A stretch of 64,000 bases of DNA, taken from contig NZ_BAABJI010000001.1 in assembly GCF_039543225.1 (NCBI RefSeq), positions 895,193 through 959,192 on the forward strand, read 5' to 3'. Positions 26,143 to 36,013 of the stretch are shown piece by piece. Position numbers and translations under genes: made by a program. The number at the start of each line of letters is the position of its first letter. Positions within the stretch are counted from its first letter, which is position 1. The notes beneath the pieces were generated by a model. The model did not search any database and was not told where the DNA came from. It saw only the letters and a program-made list of their open reading frames with translations. This DNA comes from Mucilaginibacter defluvii (GTDB lineage Bacteria > Bacteroidota > Bacteroidia > Sphingobacteriales > Sphingobacteriaceae).

Positions 26143-27012
26143 ATGGCTAATCATCATTACCTACCGCAATTCTATCTGCGGGGGTTTACTAATAAAGAGG
26201 GAAAATTCTTAATCTATTCCGTAGCGAAAGACCGCTTCAAGGGCGGCAATAAATGGTTTTCACCGGCCAGCCATTTCTTTCTACCGGACGATAATATCGC
26301 TCCAGCAGAAGGTTGGCCCGATGATTATCTGGAAACGATTTATAGCGCAAATGAAAGCCGCTATGCCAGGATTTTAGACAAGATTAAAGCAGTTGATCAA
26401 GGGTTTGGGTTGATCAACGAGGACGTCGTGTGGCTCAATTTTTTTGCGGGAGAATTGTTCTGGCGGGTGCCTTCTCAGCGCGAATTGATAGGTTCGGCAA
26501 CCAGTCTTGATCAATTGAACCAATTGGGTGTTGCCGTGATTGATAGAATAACTATGCAACAGATAGATCCGAAGCAACATGCAGAATGGGTGAAGGATGA
26601 TCCCTTCTATTTCAAAAGACTGCGGAATGTGTTGCCAGCGACTAACTACTGGAATATGTTAGATTGCAAATGGCCTTGTTCGGTTAAGACATTCACTCGT
26701 CCTTTTCCTGCGATTTGCAGCGACAACCCGGTGATGCTCCGTCATCCAGAGAAAGCAGATGCATTTTTGGATGACCTGATCTTTCCGCTGGCGCCGAATA
26801 AGGTGTTCTTTCGCATCAGGAATATGCGGGAAGTTTTTAACCCGAACCTCAAATTTTATATCGATATGCTGATGTTGCTCCAGGCAAAGGAATATGTATG
26901 TTGTGTTGATCCGCACTACCTCGAAAGACTGTATACTGTCTATAAGCAAAATTTTGACACGGTAGACGAACTTAGACAGATGGTATTCGGGCATTTTACA
27001 GGTAGTCAATAA
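26143..27012 (+). CDS. DUF4238 protein
   Basis: A 289-residue protein starting MANHHYLPQFYLRGFTNKEG, the hallmark of DUF4238. The paired His near the start, a conserved Arg-rich middle (WRVPSQR) and a CSDNPVML segment (about 190-197) are visible. The function of DUF4238 is unknown; members are frequent in mobile and defence regions. No signal peptide, so it is cytoplasmic. It is intact and the rightmost gene of the likely element. Confidence 0.8.
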   Translation: MANHHYLPQFYLRGFTNKEGKFLIYSVAKDRFKGGNKWFSPASHFFLPDDNIAPAEGWPDDYLETIYSANESRYARILDKIKAVDQGFGLINEDVVWLNFFAGELFWRVPSQRELIGSATSLDQLNQLGVAVIDRITMQQIDPKQHAEWVKDDPFYFKRLRNVLPATNYWNMLDCKWPCSVKTFTRPFPAICSDNPVMLRHPEKADAFLDDLIFPLAPNKVFFRIRNMREVFNPNLKFYIDMLMLLQAKEYVCCVDPHYLERLYTVYKQNFDTVDELRQMVFGHFTGSQ

Positions 27013-27395
27013 TTGCGCGCCATCTATCAGGTAGAACCGTGGGGCTGTCGTTTCAAATGATCGGTAGATTATCTTCTGGCTGCGTGATTCGAGACCAGTT
27101 AGATGCACGGAAATGGGCTCGAACCGATATTTAGTAATTTGCCACTGTCTTTAGATTTTCCAGTAAATGGTTCGAAAAAAGTCCAATAGGGTTCACAAGT
27201 TATCTCTAAAAGCTCTATGTCAAAAAGATGTAGAGCTTCTTTTTTATATTTAGCCTGCTTAATCCTTCTTCTTATCCAATAACGTTCAATTATTAAGTGC
27301 TTAGTTGTTTTCTTTTTGGTGTAAAACGAAGAGTGCGTTTTTACTTTAAATTAAACATTTTAATTATTTTGACGTTTGTGATAGAAAGGCATCAC
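27013..27395. other. 383-bp intergenic region at the likely element border
   Basis: Contains a terminator (27208-27245) and otherwise no ORF. A 9-mer TGGTTCGAA near 27165 also occurs in the tRNA T arm but is too short to be called attR. The element's right border may lie here. Confidence 0.4.
27208..27245 (+). terminator. Intrinsic terminator
   Basis: AAGCTCTA (27210-27217) pairs with TAGAGCTT (27231-27238), 13-nt loop, then CTTTTTT. It would end transcription from the DUF4238 gene. Confidence 0.75.
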
Positions 27396-27638
27396 ATGAA
27401 AACTTTAGTAGCAGTACTTCTTGGAACGGTAATCAGTTTTGGAAGCATGTCGGCAAGCGCACAAACGTCGCGCGGGCAGCAGAAGAAGGTCAAGAAGCAA
27501 ACCAGGGAGAACACTTTAAAAGACACCAGCGGCTCTAGTTCGGCAGATACGAGTGGCAGCAAAACCCAACCTGGCGGCAAGCGTGATCAGCCGGCCACCC
27601 TAACTGCTGATACTACAGGTAAGCAGCCGCAAAGGTAG
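27396..27638 (+). CDS. Small secreted hydrophilic protein
   Basis: An 80-residue product: signal peptide MKTLVAVLLGTVISFGSMSASAQ, then a disordered Lys/Thr/Ser/Gln-rich mature part (SGSSSADTSGSKTQPGG). No family. The ATG at 27396 is chosen because the signal peptide starts there; the upstream in-frame extension is not protein-like. Confidence 0.6.
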   Translation: MKTLVAVLLGTVISFGSMSASAQTSRGQQKKVKKQTRENTLKDTSGSSSADTSGSKTQPGGKRDQPATLTADTTGKQPQR

Positions 27639-27697
27639 GCATGATAATTGGAAGAAAGTTTCTGTTTCTTCGACATGATTCTCATGCAATCATAAGC

Positions 27698-27730
27698 AAA
27701 AAGGTGTGCATCAACAATGTACACCTTTTT
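27698..27730 (+). terminator. Intrinsic terminator, possibly bidirectional
   Basis: AAAAAGGTGT (27698-27707) pairs with ACACCTTTTT (27721-27730). It lies between the small secreted protein gene and the convergent 36-residue gene, so it can serve both. Confidence 0.8.
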
Positions 27731-27748
27731 GTTTTCAAGCTAAATAAA

Positions 27749-27859
27749 TTACTTTGACGATGCCTTTACACAGTTGGGCACTGTCTTTCCGTCTTTCTTC
27801 TTGGTTCCGTCCTTTTTATACCCGCTCCAGCACGGGTCTTTTTTCTTTTTAGTTGCCAT
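27749..27859 (-). CDS. 36-residue basic protein with DPCWxGYK motif
   Basis: ATG at 27857-27859, stop at 27749-27751. It has a Lys-rich N-terminus, then DPCWSGYKKDGTKKKDGK and a VPNC motif. From memory, short proteins with DPCWxGY...GxxVPNCV occur in phages and in Bacteroidota genomes, often as tails of larger proteins or alone. The two Cys could bind metal. It is too short for automatic gene calling; the well-formed motif and a terminator directly after it support it. Confidence 0.6.
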   Translation of the reverse strand: MATKKKKDPCWSGYKKDGTKKKDGKTVPNCVKASSK

Positions 27860-28025
27860 AGTTGTAGATGTTTATAAGAGTAAGGGCAACAACTGTTCCA
27901 TGCCTAGCTTTTATTCTTATCTGGAGTAGTTTAGGATGGAAGTGAAGGCAAATTCGTAATATCCTTAAACCGAAGATTGTTCATAACTCGGGTTGGCGTT
28001 ATCGGCATAAAACCGCCTTTTAACT

Positions 28026-28033
28026 TATATTTG
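28026..28033 (+). promoter_or_regulatory. -7 box, near-leaderless transcript
   Basis: TATATTTG matches TAnnTTTG and sits 8 nt before the ATG at 28041, so the 5' leader would be almost absent. Confidence 0.5.
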
Positions 28034-28040
28034 CGCGATT

Positions 28041-28268
28041 ATGAGTACAGAGAAGTTAGCCGCGCATACCCAAAACAGAACTTTTTATTTTACCATCGTT
28101 CAGCAATCCGAGCAGGAGATACGCATCAGCATGTATAACACCTCATACACACTTATAAAACAAAACGTTGGCTGGCGTAATGCCCCAACCAACTATTTCA
28201 ACATGGCCCAACACCTGATAGACGCGGTGGTTGAGGCTGTTACAGAAGCAGATGTTAAAGCCGTTTAA
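28041..28268 (+). CDS. Small protein of unknown function
   Basis: A 75-residue cytoplasmic protein (MSTEKLAAHTQNRTFYF...), predicted beta-hairpins then a C-terminal helix (MAQHLIDAVVEAVTEADV). No family recognised. Support comes from a -7 box directly upstream and a plausible composition; it converges on the next gene. Confidence 0.6.
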   Translation: MSTEKLAAHTQNRTFYFTIVQQSEQEIRISMYNTSYTLIKQNVGWRNAPTNYFNMAQHLIDAVVEAVTEADVKAV

Positions 28269-28291
28269 CCACAGGTTTCATCACCAACAAA

Positions 28292-29986
28292 TCACCTCAA
28301 GTCCGATAGTTTTAACACGATCCGGTTATTTTGAGGCTTAATACGATATAGGCCGCCGGCGCCGCTTTGTTCAACCGATCCCCATGAAGTTGATAATTGA
28401 TAAGTGTGGCCGTCAAACTCATATACTGCAGTGTTTTTTTCTACACCTTTAAAAGCTGTTTTAGCGCCATCTTCTACATAAAGGTCGAGGTACCAATTAG
28501 CTGCAGGGTTATTTTGGGCGGTGATAACTAAGGCATCTTCCTGCATATCAATCACAAAAACGCCGTTGTTAACCGGCCATGTTGCCCTTGCCGTTGTTTT
28601 ATTAACGTTGGCAAATACCGGATCGCCGCCTTTAACCTGCGTCTCATTGCCGTTAGCGCCAGTCATCAGCCGGAAGCCCTCTGGCTTATCACGGTTACCC
28701 CACTGAAAGCCATCAGCCACAGGCAGCGTGTAAAAAAAGCTTTTGTTAATGGTAGTTACGCTTTTTAAGTATTTATCGGGCACGGTTTCGTTAAACAAGT
28801 GTATATCTGTTATGCGCAGGTTGCCGTTTTCCCAAAGCAGGTTAGTGCGATAAAAGCGACTGTTATACCATATAGTTTTCTTGTTGTTCTCGCCCAAATC
28901 TTTACTCACCGCAAACGTAGTAGCCGGTGTTACCTTGTAAGTTTTGCTGAACCACCTGCCTGATGTGGACATGGTTTCCACACGTACCTTACCCGCTTTT
29001 TTTAGCTTGGCGATGATAGGCATCTGCCACTCCAAACCTTTTTTCATAGCTGCCCAGGTAAAGGAGTTTTCCTGACCGGCCTGGGTATAGTTAAAACCCA
29101 GCGACGGATCATTGGTAAACGTATTAAAAAACCAGTTTATCCACTGTTCATTACCGCCGGCATGGGTATAAACAGGCTCCAGTGTAGTTACCGAGGTGCC
29201 GTCGGCATATTGCCGTATAGGGTCGCTGCCCAGCATCCGGAATACAGGTACCGGCAGTTGCTTATCGGCATGTTGGGCAGGCATGTAAGCGTTAACCCGG
29301 CTCGGGTAATAAGCCTGGTTCCAGTAGCCTCCCCAAAGGGTAAAACCATCGGTGCCCACCTGGTCCTTGCAGTTTGCCGATGCCACAATTTTGTACTTAT
29401 CGTACATATAATTGAGCGAGTGCGCATCAATAACCCATGCCGCTACGGATTTTGGATAGTAACCAAATATTGCTTTAAAATCGGCAAAGTAAACGTCTAT
29501 TATCTTTTCACGTTCGGAAGGCGTATAGCCAACCGAAAAACCTATGTCCGAATGCCAGTCCCAGGCATACTTTCCACGCCACTTGATGCCCGCTTTCTCA
29601 ATAAGCGGTTGCGGTAACTCCCACCAGGCACCAATTTCAAAGCTGTTTTTGGGTAAGGTTTTAAGCAGTTGCTGGTAACGCTTGTCTATCAGTGCATCAT
29701 ATTGCAGCAAAAATGTTCCGCCGAGGTTATGCTGTTTCATCAGGTTTATCTGGTTAACAACAGTTTGGTAAAGCACATCCTTAGTTATCGCGGCATCACG
29801 CGGTTCAATGTCACGTATAAAGTTTACAATGTTGATGATCTTCGGTTCCGCTCCACTTTTTTTGGATGCTTTTTGACCAAATGCCTTGTAGCCATTAAAT
29901 ATGCTAAGTACAAGGACAAGCGGCCATAGCCCGGTGATTTTAAAAACGGAGAAACGACGTAGTAAGTTGCGGCGAAGTAATGGCAT
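28292..29986 (-). CDS. Secreted hydrolase-like protein, polysaccharide-related
   Basis: A 564-residue protein with an N-terminal hydrophobic signal (about 17-38, ending AFGQ). The central part has motifs that suggest a TIM-barrel-like carbohydrate enzyme (EIGAWWELPQP, WHSDIGFS, WVIDAHSL, GGYWNQAYYPSR). The C-terminal 150 residues look like beta-sandwich. Family not securely recognised; a polysaccharide deacetylase or GH57/38-like fold are options. Probably periplasmic or exported. No operon partner; the promoter would be in the 124-bp gap next to the LuxR gene, which is on the same strand. Confidence 0.55.
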   Translation of the reverse strand: MPLLRRNLLRRFSVFKITGLWPLVLVLSIFNGYKAFGQKASKKSGAEPKIINIVNFIRDIEPRDAAITKDVLYQTVVNQINLMKQHNLGGTFLLQYDALIDKRYQQLLKTLPKNSFEIGAWWELPQPLIEKAGIKWRGKYAWDWHSDIGFSVGYTPSEREKIIDVYFADFKAIFGYYPKSVAAWVIDAHSLNYMYDKYKIVASANCKDQVGTDGFTLWGGYWNQAYYPSRVNAYMPAQHADKQLPVPVFRMLGSDPIRQYADGTSVTTLEPVYTHAGGNEQWINWFFNTFTNDPSLGFNYTQAGQENSFTWAAMKKGLEWQMPIIAKLKKAGKVRVETMSTSGRWFSKTYKVTPATTFAVSKDLGENNKKTIWYNSRFYRTNLLWENGNLRITDIHLFNETVPDKYLKSVTTINKSFFYTLPVADGFQWGNRDKPEGFRLMTGANGNETQVKGGDPVFANVNKTTARATWPVNNGVFVIDMQEDALVITAQNNPAANWYLDLYVEDGAKTAFKGVEKNTAVYEFDGHTYQLSTSWGSVEQSGAGGLYRIKPQNNRIVLKLSDLR

Positions 29987-30110
29987 AAGGCTGTTTGGAT
30001 AATTAATTTAATTGTTTGGTTGATACAAATGGCGCATCACCTGATGCTTGATTTTACCAAAGTATACAAATCAATTAATTCAACCTTCCCTGTCAGTCTG
30101 TTTGCGGGCA

Positions 30111-30857
30111 TCAACAACCCAGGTAACCCGCCATACGGCAGGCTTCCATGGCGTTGCTTACGTTTAGCTTTTCAAAAATATTTTGCCGGTGGCGGTTTAC
30201 GGTATTGATGCTAAGCGATAATTGTTCGGCAATTTCTTTGCTGCGCCGTCCAAGTTTAATAAGCTGCAGAACTTCCTTTTCGCGCTCGGATAGCAGTCCA
30301 TTGAATTTCAGCCCGTCGTCTTCAACTACTTTGCCGGTACGGTTGTTTACAATTACGCCAGCCGGAGCGTCAAAACCGGGATGATCGTAAACGCGGTTAT
30401 ATAAACAAAGCGCCAGCCATATACTGCCGTTTGCCGAGCTGCCGATATAGATCAGCCGGTGTTGTACAGTAATGTATTGCTCGTCATTATCGCGTATGCG
30501 CAGCCGGGTGATCAGCCCGTAATCGGTGCGCTCGGCCACGGGCACTGCTTGCAGCAATTTAAAAAAGCTGAATTCAAGGCGGTATTTTTTCTGCAGGTCA
30601 TCCGGGTGTACGCGGTTAAGCAGGTCATCTTCCCATATTGTATCAATACTTTCCGCTTTGCGCTCAAGCCCGATCTGCTCGGTTAGTGAACCATAGTAAA
30701 GGTAACTTTTCCGCGCGTTCATATCGCTTAATACACTAATGCCGTTTTCAAGCCCGGTATATAACCGGGCTATGCTGCGGGCGTTTTCCAGTTGCTGCGC
30801 CGCATTTGCCGTATCAAAGTTTTGCGAAAATAATTTTATATCGAGCAGGTTGCGCAT
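30111..30857 (-). CDS. LuxR-family transcriptional regulator with PAS-like sensor
   Basis: A 248-residue protein. The N-terminal ~170 residues resemble a PAS-type sensor (ISVLSDMNARKSYLYYG ... RLRIRDNDEQYITVQHRL). The C-terminal LuxR helix-turn-helix (about 187-245) is typical: LSEREKEVLQLI ... SINTVNRHRQNIFEKL. No receiver domain, so it is not a response regulator. It is divergent from the DUF1349 gene with only 59 bp between starts, so it probably controls that gene. Confidence 0.85.
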   Translation of the reverse strand: MRNLLDIKLFSQNFDTANAAQQLENARSIARLYTGLENGISVLSDMNARKSYLYYGSLTEQIGLERKAESIDTIWEDDLLNRVHPDDLQKKYRLEFSFFKLLQAVPVAERTDYGLITRLRIRDNDEQYITVQHRLIYIGSSANGSIWLALCLYNRVYDHPGFDAPAGVIVNNRTGKVVEDDGLKFNGLLSEREKEVLQLIKLGRRSKEIAEQLSLSINTVNRHRQNIFEKLNVSNAMEACRMAGYLGC

Positions 30858-30916
30858 ATATATGGTGATTTATAACCATTGAACAATGTTTACAGGGTTA
30901 TTACCTTTACGAACAT

Positions 30917-31564
30917 ATGAAGAAACTTCTGTTTACCATAGCCTTACTATATGGTTTAAATCAAGCTAATGCCCAAAGCCTCGAAAAGATGCAGTGGTAT
31001 AACGAGCCCGAACGCTGGGAAATTAAAAATAACGCGCTAATTATGCAGGTAACGCCCAAAAGCGATTACTGGCGCATATCGCACTACGGTTTTACGGTTG
31101 ATGATGCGCCGTTTTATTATAGCCTTTATGGCGGCGAGTTTGAGGCCAAAGTAAAACTTACCGGCGCCTACAAAGCCCGTTTTGACCAAATGGGATTGAT
31201 GATACGTACCGATCATGAAAACTACATCAAAACAGGTGTGGAGTTTGTTGACGGAAAATTTAATGTTAGCACTGTAGTTACGCATGGCAAAAGCGACTGG
31301 AGTGTTTTGACGCTCGACAAAGTTCCGCCGTTTATATGGATTAAAGTGGTGCGCCGGCTGGATGCTGTGGAGATATTTTACTCGCTGGATGACAAGAATT
31401 ATATCATGACGCGTAACGCACCCCTGCAGGACAATAAACCGGTAATGGTGGGTGTAATGGCGGCCAGCCCTGATGGTAACGGCTTTGAAGCGCGCTTTGA
31501 AAATTTCAAGGTTAACCACCTGCCCGATCAGCGAAGGTTAGAGTGGCTAAAAGCACATCAATAG
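30917..31564 (+). CDS. Secreted DUF1349 protein
   Basis: A 215-residue protein with a signal peptide (MKKLLFTIALLYGLNQANAQ) and a DUF1349 domain, a concanavalin-like beta-sandwich (GGEFEAKVKL ... QMGLMIRTDHENYIKTGVEF). Such proteins (for example YesU) are thought to bind carbohydrate. Followed by a strong terminator, so monocistronic. Confidence 0.87.
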   Translation: MKKLLFTIALLYGLNQANAQSLEKMQWYNEPERWEIKNNALIMQVTPKSDYWRISHYGFTVDDAPFYYSLYGGEFEAKVKLTGAYKARFDQMGLMIRTDHENYIKTGVEFVDGKFNVSTVVTHGKSDWSVLTLDKVPPFIWIKVVRRLDAVEIFYSLDDKNYIMTRNAPLQDNKPVMVGVMAASPDGNGFEARFENFKVNHLPDQRRLEWLKAHQ

Positions 31565-31567
31565 TAT

Positions 31568-31610
31568 TTTTAACTGCCGGATATTTAACAGGTCCGGCAG
31601 TTAAATTTTT
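31568..31610 (+). terminator. Intrinsic terminator after DUF1349 gene
   Basis: TTTAACTGCCGGA (31569-31581) pairs perfectly with TCCGGCAGTTAAA (31593-31605), then five T. Confidence 0.93.
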
Positions 31611-31670
31611 CGTTATTGTGAAAAAGATGTTATATTGCTGCAACAAATCCGGACCTTAGAAATACCAGTT

Positions 31671-32180
31671 ATGAACAAACGATTTTACTTTGCATTTACA
31701 CTGATTTTCGCGGTGATACTTGTTGGCTGCAGCAAAAAAGATAAAGAGGTAATTGATTGCAGCAATTTGATAGCCGAAATAGGGCCAACCAATATTATTC
31801 TGAAATTTACGGACAAAACTAGCGGTGAAAATCTCATCCTCGCAAAAGAAATAACTGATGCAGATGTAACCGTGACTGATAAAAAAACAGGCAATACTGT
31901 AAAGGCCTGGCGAATAACAAAATCGGAAACAGCTGAATCGCCAATAAACGGTACACTTGGTTTAGCTATATTTGGTGAAACTACAGGTGTTTTTAATTAT
32001 CAAATTACCATTAAAGATGTAGGTAGTGCTGTATTGTCATATACGATTACTAAAGAAAAAGGCAGCGCATGCCGTCCTTTTTACTACCCTGTAAAAGATG
32101 TTAAAATAACCGACCGCGAGTATAGCGTTTTAACCATTGATGGAAAAGAAATAAACAACTTCCTGATAATAAAGCTGTAA
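31671..32180 (+). CDS. Lipoprotein of unknown function
   Basis: A 169-residue protein with a lipobox (ILVGC, Cys18; then SKKDKE). The mature part is beta-rich and Ig-like in feel. No family. The ATG at 31671 is chosen because it begins the signal peptide; an in-frame TTG 36 nt upstream adds only non-signal sequence. It converges on the frameshifted deacetylase, with a 12-bp gap. Confidence 0.75.
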   Translation: MNKRFYFAFTLIFAVILVGCSKKDKEVIDCSNLIAEIGPTNIILKFTDKTSGENLILAKEITDADVTVTDKKTGNTVKAWRITKSETAESPINGTLGLAIFGETTGVFNYQITIKDVGSAVLSYTITKEKGSACRPFYYPVKDVKITDREYSVLTIDGKEINNFLIIKL

Positions 32181-32192
32181 CTCAAGGTAAGC

Positions 32193-33193
32193 CTAATTCT
32201 GAAACTCATCTTCCAGGCTCTCTCGCAAATCATAAAGCAACCATTGGCGGTTAATAGCCGACCCTCTTTCGCTGCGTAGCAGTTGTAAAAAATCATTAAC
32301 GCCGATTGGTTCATTGCCGTTACCGTGTATTAATACTATACTACCCGGCGTAGCCCGCTGCCCCTTTGCCAGCCAGGCATCACTACCCACCTGTATTAAG
32401 CCGTAAGTAAGCACCTTGTCAACCACGGCTTTGTCAGATACCAATCCCGGGAACCGAAAAACACCGATGGCACAAGGCCGTGTTGCAGCATGGCTATTTC
32501 TATTCCAAGTATTTCAAAACGGATATCCGTTCCGGGCTTAAGCAAAAAGTTATCCTGCAAAGGTATGCCGGGGCTGTAATGATGGTTGTACGTGTGATTT
32601 ATCCAGGTTATGGAGAGGTCGCCTGCTTTTTCCAGGCTTTTCAGCCAGTCAATATCCGCGCGGTGAGTAAGCATAAACCTGCCCGATATGGATAATGATA
32701 GGGGTACCGGTTTTTCTGTTTTACCAAACGCAATAATAAGCGACGTGAATATCACACGGTCCAGCGGTTTGTGTGATGGGCAAAGATCAATAGTAAGATT
32801 TACACCTTTTTCCCTGGTAAAACCTTGTATAATGCCTGCATCCTGCATCGGTAGGGCTTGTTCACCAGCATGCGCGAGGGCTTTAAAATAGGGTGTGGCA
32901 GCGTTAGCAGCTTCTATATTTTTCCAGGCTTCAGTCTGTACTGTTAATGTTGACGCGGTTATAACCTGCGTTCTCAATGTGTTCAGGTCAACTGCCAAAT
33001 ACGATTTTTCGCCATCCTTCAAAAAGCTACGCAGCGTTAGTAAGTTTTCACCCTGGTACTTACCGGTAGCATAGTAAATGCTGTATGCTTCAATATTTTG
33101 CGCGGTTAAAGTGGTCGTAGTTAAAGCTTGTATTATAACGAGGCTGATGATGAACTTTAAAAATATCCGGCGGTTGCTTAATAAATAAACCAT
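32193..33193 (-). pseudogene. Polysaccharide deacetylase-like protein, frameshifted
   Basis: Two overlapping frames encode one ~333-residue secreted protein with a NodB-like fold: signal peptide at about 1-30, LTIDLCPS (altered motif 1), NHTYNHHY (motif 2 with the metal His pair). The frame changes at an A5 run on the plus strand (32457-32461). Restoring one base joins VPSVFF to RFPGLVSD, the usual motif 3 region. So this is either a one-base deletion or a homopolymer error. If the sequence is right, the last ~80 residues are lost. Role: deacetylation of surface or peptidoglycan sugars, by family. Confidence 0.72.
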
Positions 33194-33304
33194 GTTGAAG
33201 TATCAATGATATTATAGCTCTAATTTATTGAAATTACTATATTCGATACGGCGATTTAAGAAACGTTTAACCGTTTTTTAAGCTGCGCTGATATATTTCT
33301 GATT

Positions 33305-34549
33305 ATGCTGAATAAACCTATGCAACCGCAATTCGCTTCTTATAAAACTACAGGCATCCGCATGCAGCAAACCATGCGCTGGTTTGGTCCGGCAGATCCG
33401 GTTACGTTGCACGATATCAGGCAGGCGGGTTGCACAGGTATTGTTACCGCTTTGCATCATATTCCAAACGGGGTTGTATGGCCGGTTGAGGAGATCAGGG
33501 AGCGGCAGCAACTCATTGCCAATGCCGGTTTGCAATGGAGTGTGGTGGAAAGCCTGCCAGTGCATGAGCATATCAAAACACAAATCGAGGGATTTGAGGA
33601 GTTGATAGAGAATTATAAAACCTCCATCCGCCACCTGGCGCAATGCGGTATAAAAATAATTACCTACAACTTTATGCCCGTGCTGGACTGGACACGCACC
33701 GATCTGGACTATGCCGTGGAAGATGGCAGCCGTGCCCTGCGCTTTGAAAAGGCTGCTTTTATTGCTTTTGATGTATTAATGCTGCAACGCGAGGGTGCCG
33801 AAAATGATTATACCGCTGCCGAACTGCAACGTGCGCACCAACGCTTTGCGCAAATGAGCGAGGCCGAAAAAGCCATACTCGCTGCCAATATTATTGCCGG
33901 TTTGCCGGGCAGCGAGGAGCATTTTACCATTGATAATTTCAGGGATGCGCTATCAATCTATAAACATATCGATGCTGACGGATTACGCGCTAACCTGGTT
34001 TATTTTTTACAGCAGGTGATACCTGTTGCCGATGAATGCGGGGTTAAGATGGTGATCCACCCAGATGATCCGCCATACCCCATACTGGGTTTGCCGCGAG
34101 TGATAAGCACAGCTGCCGATCTGGCGTATATTTTTAATGCTGTGCCCTCATTAAGTAATGGTTTGTGTTTTTGTACCGGATCATTCGGTGTGCGGGCGGA
34201 TAATGATCTGCCGGAAATGGTGCGGCAGTTTGGCGACCGGATAAATTTTTTGCACCTGCGTAATGTTAAGCGCAATGAGCATGGCGACTTTTTTGAGGAT
34301 AACCACCTGGAAGGTGATACGGACATGTACGCCGTAATTAAAGAGGCGGTGCGGGTAATGAAACAGCGAAACCTCTCCATTCCTGTTCGCCCCGACCACG
34401 GGCACCAGATGCTGGATGATCTGCATAAAAAAGTTAATCCCGGCTACTCCGCCATAGGGAGGCTCCGTGGTCTGGCCGAAATTCGTGGGCTGGAACTGGG
34501 TATATTACGCAGTCAACTGCAAACCGGTGCAGATGTACATTTAGTTTAA
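33305..34549 (+). CDS. uxuA: Mannonate dehydratase
   Basis: A 414-residue UxuA, converting D-mannonate to 2-keto-3-deoxygluconate in glucuronate catabolism. Family sequence is clear throughout: [61 protein letters not shown] and RPDHGHQM with metal ligands. Length typical; cytoplasmic. It overlaps the convergent S10 peptidase by 9 nt. It stands alone, without uxaC or uxaB beside it, but the PUL at 50-64 kb has a related sugar-acid theme. Confidence 0.95.
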   Translation: MLNKPMQPQFASYKTTGIRMQQTMRWFGPADPVTLHDIRQAGCTGIVTALHHIPNGVVWPVEEIRERQQLIANAGLQWSVVESLPVHEHIKTQIEGFEELIENYKTSIRHLAQCGIKIITYNFMPVLDWTRTDLDYAVEDGSRALRFEKAAFIAFDVLMLQREGAENDYTAAELQRAHQRFAQMSEAEKAILAANIIAGLPGSEEHFTIDNFRDALSIYKHIDADGLRANLVYFLQQVIPVADECGVKMVIHPDDPPYPILGLPRVISTAADLAYIFNAVPSLSNGLCFCTGSFGVRADNDLPEMVRQFGDRINFLHLRNVKRNEHGDFFEDNHLEGDTDMYAVIKEAVRVMKQRNLSIPVRPDHGHQMLDDLHKKVNPGYSAIGRLRGLAEIRGLELGILRSQLQTGADVHLV

Positions 34550-36013
34550 GGATGCCTGATAAAACTTCCGGCTATCGGCAGCAAAATTTTGGTTAACCGC
34601 ATCATCAACATAAGGCATGTGGCCTGATTGGTAGTAATGCGCGTTTACCCTTGTTTTAAACGCGCTGTTAGCCAATAGCTGTTTAACCGATGTGTTGATG
34701 GTAGCCACCGGTGTAGCCAGATCATAATAACCCGCCACGATGTTTACCTTTAACGCTTTATGCTTGTTAAGCAACCCGGTTAAGGCAGGCAATACATTCA
34801 AATAACCGCCTTCGGCACCGGGGCCGTAATTCCAGTTTGGCGTTGCGGTAGTGGCCAGATAGGGGAGGGCGTTACGGTACTTCAGCTCATCCTCAACATA
34901 AGTTTTAAATGCCTGCGGAAATACAGCCCTCAGGCGTGCCGAACTTGGGTCGGCCTGACCGGCTTCGCCGCTTGTGCGCGCGTCAAATATGCCTACACGG
35001 CTGTTGTTCAAAACCTGGCGGGTAAATATATGGTCGGGTATCCGGCCGTTAAGCCGGCAGATGGTGTGTTCGGGTAAGCCGGTAATCAATCGTAAGGTGT
35101 CGGCAATGGGCTGTGTTATGGTATCGCCGGAGGCTAAAAACCGGCTATAGGTATTAGCGCTAAAATTCTCTGCAATCCTATACAATTCGCTGCCGGGCAA
35201 TGCCTGCCATTCCGCGCTTAAACGCTGATGATATTGCGCGGCCAGCGCGTAGCTTGGCAGATATAACGGGTAGGCTGCCGTATTTTTGTCCTTAAAGCTG
35301 ATTAAACGGTAATTAAGCGCGGGCGAGATCAGTGTTAGCCCTGCTACCTCAATATGCTGCTCGTCGGCTAAATACGCTGCCAAACCCACGGCGCGTGCGC
35401 CGCCATAGCTTTCGCCGGTTAAAAATATGGGGCTTTGCTGCCGGTTGTTGGCGGCAAGGTATTGCTTAATAAAGTGACCTATTATCCTGATATCTTCATG
35501 GTAGCCATAAAACCGGCGGGCATCGGTGCCATCCACCGGGCGACTGTAGCCTGTACCAACCGGATCAATAAATACCAGGTCGGTAAAACCGAGCCAGGTG
35601 TTTTGATTGGGCTGATAACCCGCCTTGCCGTGCACACTGCGCACCGGCCCGAAAGCGCCCATGTGCAGCCAGATGGACGACGAGCCGGGGCCGCCGTTAA
35701 ACACGAAAGTAACCGGGCGATTTGGCTGGTCATTGTTTACCTTATAGGCAGTGTAAAATATGTTGGCGCCAAAACGGCCATCTGCTACTTGCAGGTAACC
35801 GGCTGTTGATGTGTAATTTAAGCGCCTATTGTTAAGTGTAATGGTATGCGCCGAATTAGTGTTTGTTAGCGCTGATGCACCGGCAGCCTTGGCAAAAGTC
35901 AAGCTGCGTGACGCCGCACCCCATGAACTAAAAAGGGTAACAATAACTGCGGCTGTAAGTGCAAAATAAGCCAGTCGGAAAATATATACGTGTAGACGGG
36001 AAGATGCGAACAT
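34541..36013 (-). CDS. Serine carboxypeptidase (S10 family)
   Basis: A 490-residue secreted S10 peptidase. The N-terminal hydrophobic signal spans about 12-30. The oxyanion-hole region is [10 protein letters not shown], the catalytic Ser202 lies in GESYGG, the Asp in GYYDLATP and the His in QSGHMPYVD. It would trim C-terminal residues from peptides in the periplasm or outside. Complete and of family length. The start ATG is at 36011-36013. Confidence 0.92.
   Translation of the reverse strand: MFASSRLHVYIFRLAYFALTAAVIVTLFSSWGAASRSLTFAKAAGASALTNTNSAHTITLNNRRLNYTSTAGYLQVADGRFGANIFYTAYKVNNDQPNRPVTFVFNGGPGSSSIWLHMGAFGPVRSVHGKAGYQPNQNTWLGFTDLVFIDPVGTGYSRPVDGTDARRFYGYHEDIRIIGHFIKQYLAANNRQQSPIFLTGESYGGARAVGLAAYLADEQHIEVAGLTLISPALNYRLISFKDKNTAAYPLYLPSYALAAQYHQRLSAEWQALPGSELYRIAENFSANTYSRFLASGDTITQPIADTLRLITGLPEHTICRLNGRIPDHIFTRQVLNNSRVGIFDARTSGEAGQADPSSARLRAVFPQAFKTYVEDELKYRNALPYLATTATPNWNYGPGAEGGYLNVLPALTGLLNKHKALKVNIVAGYYDLATPVATINTSVKQLLANSAFKTRVNAHYYQSGHMPYVDDAVNQNFAADSRKFYQASLN

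Larger units (their letters stand above)
11182..27200. mobile_element. Integrated mobilizable element with defence cargo (right end not fixed)
   Basis: The left end is set by the serine recombinase next to the tRNA-Arg 3' end. Contents include the recombinase, an inverted-repeat zone, HEPN and XRE genes, a putAbiC homologue, mobC/relaxase with candidate oriT, nuclease genes, an IS3-type insertion and a DUF4238 gene. After about 27.4 kb the genes return to ordinary secreted and metabolic functions. No tra or type IV secretion genes are present, so it would be mobilized in trans. No convincing copy of the tRNA 3' end was found for attR, so the right border given is only approximate. Confidence 0.5.

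Noticed and set aside
27160..27200. TGGTTCGAA near 27165 as a possible attR matching the tRNA T arm
   Set aside because: Only nine bases agree and the flanking bases do not align with the tRNA 3' end; too short to be a duplicated att core.
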